Of a DNA stretch of 19,320 nt, positions 14,441-19,320 are shown one piece after another. The translations under genes and the position numbers were made by a program. The notes under the pieces were generated by a model. It saw nothing but the letters and a program-made list of their open reading frames with translations, ran no database searches and had not been told where the DNA came from. Within the stretch, counting starts at the first letter, position 1. Each line of letters opens with the position of its first letter. This DNA is from JBJEDU01 sp051872395 (GTDB lineage Bacteria; Bacillota_I; Bacilli_A; RFN20; CAG-826), in contig JBJEDU010000033.1 of NCBI GenBank assembly GCA_051872395.1, positions 1 through 19,320 of the forward strand. Reading direction: 5' to 3'.

Positions 14441-15394
14441 TTATTCAGTTACAGTTACTGGTTCAACTTCTACGAAATCAGTTAAATCAGGATAATCTAA
14501 CGCAAATGATTTATATGAAAACTTCACCTCTTGGTCAAAGTGTTGATAAGCGAACGCAAGATTTTGACTACCTTTTGTGGCATCCAATCTTAAATCATTT
14601 TCTCCATTAAAATAAATAGGTAGATAGTTTTTAAATTCAATTTCAACATTTTCTTTAAATGAAAGAGAGATAGTAACATCATCTTGAGTAATACCACCAG
14701 TAGAAGAAACGGATAATTTAGATTTTAAATTACCTTCAGTATCACCAAAGAAAGATAAACTTGATTCTGTCGTTAATGGACCATAATCATCTAGGCCATT
14801 TCCACTAGTAATAATATCTCCGACTGTCACTCCTTCATCTTCAGCGTCTTGAGCATAACCGATTACTAATTTTAAAGTAAGGAGAGTTTCAAGAACGATT
14901 GAATGAAAGTCAGTATACTTTGATAAATATGCAAGGTTAATCCATTCGCTTGTATAAGTTTCACTACCATCGAGAGAAATTGTGCAAACACCTTTATATG
15001 TTGATTCTCCATTGGTAATGTATTCAACAGCGTTTACCATTTCGTTATCTGTTTTATATAACCATTCCTTAATGACATTTTCGTCTTTTTGTGAACCATC
15101 TTCAGCGTCTTCAATAAATGTCACTTCAAAATAATAAAAGCTATTTTCGTGATCGAATTTATAAGTGAATTTTTGAGTTGTTTCACTAATAACTTCGTCA
15201 TCATCTTCATTTGACTTAACATTATAATTGCCGGTAACGATAACTTTATCTGGATTCTCATAATTTTCATCAGATACAGTTTCTTCGATAGCGTTATATG
15301 CTTCGTGAGTGGTTTCAAGAGTGATTGGGTTTTCTGCTCTACAACCAGTTAAGAGTAGCACCCCAAATAAAGAGACAAGTTTTTTAAATTTCAT
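14441..15394 (-). CDS. lipoprotein, paralogue of the 12969-13892 gene
   Basis: This 317-residue protein has a signal peptide ending in L-L-T-G-C18, a clear lipobox. The mature part is acidic and beta-rich, with no domain I can name; similarity to the 307-residue lipoprotein downstream covers the region after the cysteine (I-E-E-T-V) and the C-terminal third (K-N-Y-L-P, final V-E-P-V). I set the start at the ATG at 15394. A longer frame opens with GTG at 15424, but AGGAGG lies 10 nt before the ATG, would be coding in the longer version, and the N-terminus would no longer look like a signal peptide. It has its own promoter (15429-15457) and terminator (14378-14414), so it can be expressed as a single gene. 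Confidence 0.82.
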   Translation of the reverse strand: MKFKKLVSLFGVLLLTGCRAENPITLETTHEAYNAIEETVSDENYENPDKVIVTGNYNVKSNEDDDEVISETTQKFTYKFDHENSFYYFEVTFIEDAEDGSQKDENVIKEWLYKTDNEMVNAVEYITNGESTYKGVCTISLDGSETYTSEWINLAYLSKYTDFHSIVLETLLTLKLVIGYAQDAEDEGVTVGDIITSGNGLDDYGPLTTESSLSFFGDTEGNLKSKLSVSSTGGITQDDVTISLSFKENVEIEFKNYLPIYFNGENDLRLDATKGSQNLAFAYQHFDQEVKFSYKSFALDYPDLTDFVEVEPVTVTE

Positions 15395-15428
15395 TATGAA
15401 TATTCCTCCTAAACTTTTTCTCACCTAC

Positions 15429-15457
15429 ATTATAGAACAATAAATAGTGATAGGCAA
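15429..15457 (-). promoter_or_regulatory. promoter of the 317-residue lipoprotein gene
   Basis: On the minus strand, TTGCCT (15452-15457) and a consensus TATAAT (15429-15434) have the ideal 17-bp spacer. The leader of about 28 nt carries AGGAGG. The -35 begins 13 nt past the stop of tcdA, and no terminator lies between, so read-through from the upstream operon is also possible. Confidence 0.75.
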
Positions 15458-15469
15458 CAGATTAATAAC

Positions 15470-16174
15470 TTATTTATTAGATAAAAAATCTTTAATTACT
15501 TCGCTGGCTAAAAATATTCCACAGACGCTTGGAACAAAGACACTACTCGCTGGGGAATGTCTATTATTTTTTGTTTCAACAACGACATTTTTTGGTAGTT
15601 CTTTTGAATAGACTACTTTATGTTTTTTAATATCGTTTTTTCTTAATTGTTGACGAAGTTTTTTCGCTAATGGATCATTTTTAGTTTTATATATGTCACA
15701 TACTTCAACTGCGCTTGGATCAATGCGATTTCCACAGCCTAAAGCAGAAATGACTTTGACATTATTTTTTATACATTTAGTAATGATATCAACTTTTGAA
15801 GTTAATGTATCGATCGCGTCGATGACATAATCATATTGACTAAAGTCAATTTGATTATTGTCTGGTAAATAAAATAATTTTAAAGTATGAACTTCCGCGG
15901 ACTTATTAATCAATAATATATGTTGTTTAAAAACATCGACTTTATATTTATCGATATTAGTTAAATCTGATAATAATTGACGATTGAGATTAGAAAATGA
16001 AAAGGTGTCATTATCCACCAATGTGAAATGAGATATTCCACTTCGAAGTAAAGCTTCAACGCAATATCCTCCAACACCGCCTAAACCAAAAACTAAAACT
16101 TTCTTATTTTGGAGTTTTAAAAAATCTTCTTCACCGATGAGAGAGATATATCGAGAAAAAATATCGTTATTCAT
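15470..16174 (-). CDS. tcdA: tRNA threonylcarbamoyladenosine dehydratase (TcdA/CsdL family)
   Basis: This 234-residue E1-like (ThiF/MoeB superfamily) enzyme should cyclise t6A at tRNA position 37 to ct6A, using ATP. The N-terminus F-S-R-Y...L-I-G is typical of TcdA. The nucleotide loop is G30-L-G-G-V-G35, followed by the L-V-D-N-D and N-L-N-R-Q motifs of E1 enzymes, then D-A-I-D and A-L-G-C-G-N-R-x-D-P. There is no zinc-binding CxxC pair, as expected for this branch rather than MoeB. I chose the ATG at 16174 over the ATG at 16195: it matches the family start and has AAGAAAG upstream. It overlaps the upstream thiolase gene by 8 nt (ATGAATAA), so translation is coupled. Last gene of the five-gene operon. 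Confidence 0.88.
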   Translation of the reverse strand: MNNDIFSRYISLIGEEDFLKLQNKKVLVFGLGGVGGYCVEALLRSGISHFTLVDNDTFSFSNLNRQLLSDLTNIDKYKVDVFKQHILLINKSAEVHTLKLFYLPDNNQIDFSQYDYVIDAIDTLTSKVDIITKCIKNNVKVISALGCGNRIDPSAVEVCDIYKTKNDPLAKKLRQQLRKNDIKKHKVVYSKELPKNVVVETKNNRHSPASSVFVPSVCGIFLASEVIKDFLSNK

Positions 16175-17021
16175 TTTCTTTCTTATCATAGTCATCTAAA
16201 AATGAATGATATTCTCCTTTATATTTATAACCTAAAATCATGTCTAAAGTGACATTGTTCGCACTTGAAAAAATATTCTTTTCCACTTGTGGATTAGTCT
16301 TTTTTAATTGTTTAATTAATTCCTTAGTTTCTTTTCTTTTGCTCGATAAAGGACTATCTTCTTCTTTCGTTAATTCTGTAAACTTACAAGCACACTGTAA
16401 AAATTTTAAATCATGATGTTTTTGATAAGCTAAGATGTCCTTTTCTCGAATAAAATATAACGGTCTAATTAATTCCATTCCTTCATAATTCGTGCTATGA
16501 AGTTTAGGAAGCATCGTTTGAAAAGAACCAGAATTTAACATGTTCATTAATGTAGTGATAATAACATCATCATAATGATGACCAAGCGCGATTTTATTAC
16601 ATCCCATTTCTTTCGCAAATTTATATAACGCGCCTCGTCTCATTTTTGCACATAAAAAACATGGACTTTTAGTTTGTATAGAAGCGACATCAAAGATATT
16701 TGTTGTTTTAATTTCGGCCTCGATATTTAATAACTTTAAATTGTGTTTGATTAAATCTAAATTTTCTTTGTTATAACCTGGATCCATTACTAAATATTTA
16801 ACTTCGAAATGAAAATCGCTATGACGGAGAAGAAGTTTAAATAATTTAGCCATGACAAATGAATCTTTACCACCTGATATGCAAACACACACTTTATCAT
16901 TTGGTTTTAATAATTGATATTCTTTCAGTGCTTTAACAAATCTCGACCATAACTTCATACGAAAAGTCGTCGTTAAACTTTTTTCGTATATATCAATATC
17001 TTTGTATTGTTCGTTTTCCAT
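16167..17021 (-). CDS. ttcA: TtcA-family tRNA 2-thiocytidine synthetase (PP-loop ATPase)
   Basis: This 284-residue PP-loop protein carries S49-G-G-K-D-S54 for ATP binding. C121-F-L-C124 is followed by A-K-M-R-R-G-A-L-Y, then G147-H-H-x-D-D, and a late C210-A-C212. In E. coli TtcA a CxxC pair plus one later Cys hold the Fe-S cluster that delivers sulfur to C32 of tRNA; the same pattern is present. The family form seen here (D-P-G-Y-N, P-C-F-L-C) is the one common in Firmicutes, where the exact tRNA target is mostly untested, so s2C32 is inferred. It starts 24 nt after the SGNH hydrolase stop without a Shine-Dalgarno; the ATG is preceded only by A and T. It overlaps tcdA by 8 nt, grouping two anticodon-loop modification genes. 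Confidence 0.82.
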   Translation of the reverse strand: MENEQYKDIDIYEKSLTTTFRMKLWSRFVKALKEYQLLKPNDKVCVCISGGKDSFVMAKLFKLLLRHSDFHFEVKYLVMDPGYNKENLDLIKHNLKLLNIEAEIKTTNIFDVASIQTKSPCFLCAKMRRGALYKFAKEMGCNKIALGHHYDDVIITTLMNMLNSGSFQTMLPKLHSTNYEGMELIRPLYFIREKDILAYQKHHDLKFLQCACKFTELTKEEDSPLSSKRKETKELIKQLKKTNPQVEKNIFSSANNVTLDMILGYKYKGEYHSFLDDYDKKENE

Positions 17022-17045
17022 AATAATATTATTAATATTAAATAA

Positions 17046-17651
17046 TTATTTTTCTAAATATTCAATTAATCTTTGTTTGATAAATAAATGACCTTTATCA
17101 TTTGGATGTAAGCCGTCGAGAAAATATTCACTACTACTAGATGAGGTTGGTCGAGGTAAACCGTGATGATACAAATCTAAATATTCGACACCTTCGTCTT
17201 GAAGAATGGTTTCTAATATATTGATATAATCAATAAATTTTTTATCTTCCTTTTCTTCGATAAATCGATGTAAAGGAAGAATAAATAATATTTTATTAGT
17301 ATCAATCCTCTTTTTTAAGTAATGGATAATATATCTAATAGCCCCCGAAAAAGAATATATATCTTCTTCACTTTCCCCATATGTCGGAGCGTCTCCACTA
17401 CCAAAATCATTCGTACCACCAAAAACGATAACTTTATCGACATTTAAATCGATAATTTTAACGCGGTCTACAAACGCCCAATTCCATCTCATAATTTCAA
17501 AATAATGAACTTGACGCGCGATACGAGTTCCACCAACACCATAATTTAATACTTCATATTTCTCTTTTAAAAGAGAGGCAAATGATAAATTGATATTGCT
17601 CGCTCCACATCCTTCAGTAATTGAATCTCCTAGTATAGCGATCTTTTTCAT
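17046..17651 (-). CDS. SGNH/GDSL-type hydrolase, cytoplasmic
   Basis: This 201-residue esterase-fold protein has the four SGNH blocks: G8-D-S10-I-T (nucleophile), G40 in G-V-G-G-T, G-G-T-N81-D, and D179-G-L-H182-P-N (Asp and His of the triad). There is no signal peptide, so it should act in the cytoplasm, removing an acyl or acetyl group from a sugar, lipid or small molecule. The substrate is unknown. A run of five Ser lies just before the last block. Its ATG overlaps the stop of the kinase-like gene as ATGA, so the two are translated together, suggesting a shared pathway. Confidence 0.87.
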   Translation of the reverse strand: MKKIAILGDSITEGCGASNINLSFASLLKEKYEVLNYGVGGTRIARQVHYFEIMRWNWAFVDRVKIIDLNVDKVIVFGGTNDFGSGDAPTYGESEEDIYSFSGAIRYIIHYLKKRIDTNKILFILPLHRFIEEKEDKKFIDYINILETILQDEGVEYLDLYHHGLPRPTSSSSSEYFLDGLHPNDKGHLFIKQRLIEYLEK

Positions 17652-18199
17652 GATTTATTTTGTCTTTCTTTTAATATGTATTCTTTATTCCAAGTCGATT
17701 TCCCCCATGTCTGGTAGTTCCATCTTTCGTCATATATGTTACATTCGTAATCAATATAATAAATGAGGTCATTTTCTTCGTTAACAACAAAATTAGATGG
17801 GTGATAATCAATATTGATATTCGCGTTATATAAATTAGGTAATATTTCTAATAATTGCTTTTTATATTTTGAAACATCAATATCTAATAATATTAAATCT
17901 AATATAGTTTTTCCTTTGATATATTCTTTGATAATTATTTCATTTTCTCTATCGATTGCGATGAGTTTACTCATCTTTAAATTTAATTCTTTGAGTCGAT
18001 AATAATCTCTTTCTTCTGACTGAATTTTGTTAGAGAAAGTATAGAAAGAACAAGGTTCATGATGAATCTTTTTTAAAACATAAAAAGTATCTTCATTTCT
18101 CACTAAAAATGAATATCCACCTTTTCCTCTTCCAAGAAAAGAAATAATTTCGTATTTTTTATTTAAAACAAAGACAATATCTTTTTCTTTAAAAAACAT
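17648..18199 (-). CDS. compact protein-kinase-fold phosphotransferase
   Basis: This 183-residue protein shows the core landmarks of a kinase fold in order: a glycine-rich loop G23-R-G-K-G-G-Y-S-F, lysine V-L-K43, a Glu at 62-63 for the helix C salt bridge, a hinge (I-K-E-Y-I-K-G, about 90-96), a catalytic loop I-D131-Y-H-P-S-N136, and I-D150-Y-E in place of DFG. The catalytic loop looks like small-molecule or Bud32/APH-type kinases (D-x-H-P-x-N) rather than HRD kinases. The chain ends about 30 residues after D150, so most of the usual C-lobe is missing. All catalytic residues are present, so it may be active. It starts 2 nt after the lipoprotein gene and overlaps the SGNH hydrolase by 4 nt. 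A pseudokinase or sensor role is the alternative. Confidence 0.75.
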   Translation of the reverse strand: MFFKEKDIVFVLNKKYEIISFLGRGKGGYSFLVRNEDTFYVLKKIHHEPCSFYTFSNKIQSEERDYYRLKELNLKMSKLIAIDRENEIIIKEYIKGKTILDLILLDIDVSKYKKQLLEILPNLYNANINIDYHPSNFVVNEENDLIYYIDYECNIYDERWNYQTWGKSTWNKEYILKERQNKS

Positions 18200-18201
18200 T
18201 T

Positions 18202-19305
18202 TTAATTTTCTTTATTTTCTTCGATATTTAATTCATAAGGAAGATAGAGATATAAAGTATCGACTGGAATTGAAGTTATTACACCTTCATAAATGACATC
18301 AAAAGATAAATCGATACATAATTGGTTCGTTGTAATATCAGTTTCCGTTTCACTGATAGATAAAACATCCACATAAACATCACCATTAATCAAATCACCT
18401 TGATAAGAAATAACAAAAGAGACGACGATATCAATCTTTTCATAATCACTCATCGCTTCTTCAATGAAAGGTTCGACAACTTCTTTATTCACCGCAGCGT
18501 TATTCATACGCGCGATAATTAAATCAACAATGATAGATTGAATTAATTCTTTATCTAATGTGATAGTGAATTTACTACCTTCTTTCGTCGCTTCGAAAGT
18601 AAGGAAATTATATTCATTATTTAATTGAATAATAACTGCTAATATTTCAAACATCTCTTCAGTGGTTAAAGAGGAAGATTCTAAAGCTTCGTCTCCACTT
18701 GATAAAGCGATGTCCACTAATTCGTCAAAAGTATAATTGGAAATATAAAATTTTAAAGGAAGGTCATCATAAGAAGGATCAACCACTCCTTCTTCTATTT
18801 GATGTTTTTCTAAATAATAATTAACAACTTCTCTTAAATCACTAGAGGAATAATCAACATATACTTTGTTTTCATAAACGTAAGAAGCAAAATAAGCATC
18901 ATCTAAATTTTTAACTTCATCCAAATAAAAAGTTCCATCAATATTTTCAATTTCTAAAGAAGCATTTAATTTAGTTAAATCATCTTTATCAAAATCAGTG
19001 TAATTCAAATCGAGATTAAAAGAGACATCTTCACATCCATCTTGTAAAGTCACTACTTCATCTTCTTTAACTTCTTGATATTTAGTTAATTTATTAACAT
19101 TGACACTCAAACCAATTTGATCATAACTTAAGAATTGTTCTTTAATGACATCAACTTCGCTTGAAACATCGATGCTCGATTCTTCTTCTATACTAGATTC
19201 TTCAATGCTAGAACTAGATGAAAAAGAATCATCATTAGTTTTATTACATGAAGATACAAATAATGTCGAAATCAATAATAAGACAATATATTTATCATTT
19301 TTCAT
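18202..19305 (-). CDS. Ser/Glu-rich tethered lipoprotein of unknown function
   Basis: This 367-residue protein has a signal peptide ending in F-V-S-S-C20. A low-complexity Ser/Glu tether (about 25-52) would hold the domain away from the membrane. The mature domain (about 55-355) is strongly acidic with alternating beta-type sequence; parts such as A-S-Y-V-Y-E-N-K-V-Y-V-D-Y recall the curved-sheet lipid-carrier lipoproteins (LppX/LprG-like), but this is only an impression. The ATG at 19305 has GAGGAAAG about 8 nt upstream. The promoter lies outside the window. It is the first visible gene of the operon with the kinase-like and SGNH genes. It is not evidently related to the two paralogous lipoproteins further along. 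Confidence 0.78.
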   Translation of the reverse strand: MKNDKYIVLLLISTLFVSSCNKTNDDSFSSSSSIEESSIEEESSIDVSSEVDVIKEQFLSYDQIGLSVNVNKLTKYQEVKEDEVVTLQDGCEDVSFNLDLNYTDFDKDDLTKLNASLEIENIDGTFYLDEVKNLDDAYFASYVYENKVYVDYSSSDLREVVNYYLEKHQIEEGVVDPSYDDLPLKFYISNYTFDELVDIALSSGDEALESSSLTTEEMFEILAVIIQLNNEYNFLTFEATKEGSKFTITLDKELIQSIIVDLIIARMNNAAVNKEVVEPFIEEAMSDYEKIDIVVSFVISYQGDLINGDVYVDVLSISETETDITTNQLCIDLSFDVIYEGVITSIPVDTLYLYLPYELNIEENKEN

Positions 19306-19320
19306 TTTTTATCTTTCCTC

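Noticed and set aside
15395..15424. Longer lipoprotein frame starting at a GTG (15424)
   Set aside because: AGGAGG lies inside the extra segment at the right distance from the ATG at 15394, and the extension would spoil the signal peptide.
16175..16195. Longer TcdA start at the ATG at 16195
   Set aside because: It adds seven residues not typical of the family and has no ribosome binding site; the ATG at 16174 matches the usual TcdA N-terminus.
1..19320. Mycoplasma-type genetic code (TGA = Trp)
   Set aside because: Conserved Trp residues are encoded by TGG, and complete conserved proteins are read with TGA as stop (for example the kinase-like gene ends in TGA at 17648).

Overview
The window is AT-rich (roughly 30% GC by eye) and uses the standard code: tryptophan is read from TGG and frames end normally at TGA, TAA or TAG. 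Ser/Glu-rich tethered lipoproteins with LxxC lipoboxes, strong GGAGG ribosome binding sites beside genes with none, and U-tailed hairpin terminators suggest a low-GC Gram-positive. The best guess is a Bacilli lineage near the Erysipelotrichia/Acholeplasma-type (Mollicutes-related) gut bacteria. Species cannot be named from the sequence. No rRNA, tRNA, CRISPR array, integrase or intact transposase was found. All genes but the first run on the minus strand.

Layout, left to right. (1) 167-1228 (+) is an orphan six-helix membrane protein whose 3' end overlaps the next gene antisense. (2) 5788-1188 (-) is a two-gene secretion operon: a lipoprotein with a CX5R tyrosine/lipid phosphatase domain, then a 1124-residue exported protein with Ig-like domains and an intact C-terminal glycerophosphodiester phosphodiesterase. 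(3) 10277-5928 (-) is an efflux operon: a TetR-type regulator under a promoter with a perfect 16-bp operator, then two half-transporters forming a heterodimeric ABC exporter with one degenerate and one canonical ATPase domain, ended by a hairpin terminator. (4) 12451-10361 (-) is a ZIP/GufA-like metal transporter followed by a metal-dependent amidohydrolase of the MTA/SAH deaminase type.

(5) 12491-12968 is a gene-free stretch holding a possible IS3-family relic, three tandem 11-bp repeats and a terminator-like hairpin. (6) 15394-12969 (-) holds two paralogous lipoproteins on either side of a small zinc-ribbon membrane protein. (7) 19305-15470 (-) is a tightly packed five-gene operon: Ser-rich lipoprotein, 183-residue kinase-fold protein, cytoplasmic SGNH hydrolase, TtcA-family tRNA thiolase and TcdA-type t6A dehydratase.

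As a system, the cell-surface part (exported phosphatase plus phosphodiesterase, four lipoproteins) looks suited to handling external phospho-compounds or phospholipid head groups. The TetR/ABC block is a self-regulated drug or lipid exporter. The last operon couples two anticodon-loop modifications (positions 32 and 37) to a kinase/SGNH/lipoprotein cassette of unknown purpose. That cassette and the phosphatase-phosphodiesterase pair are the best candidates for undescribed biology; nothing here is a clear new defence or mobile system.
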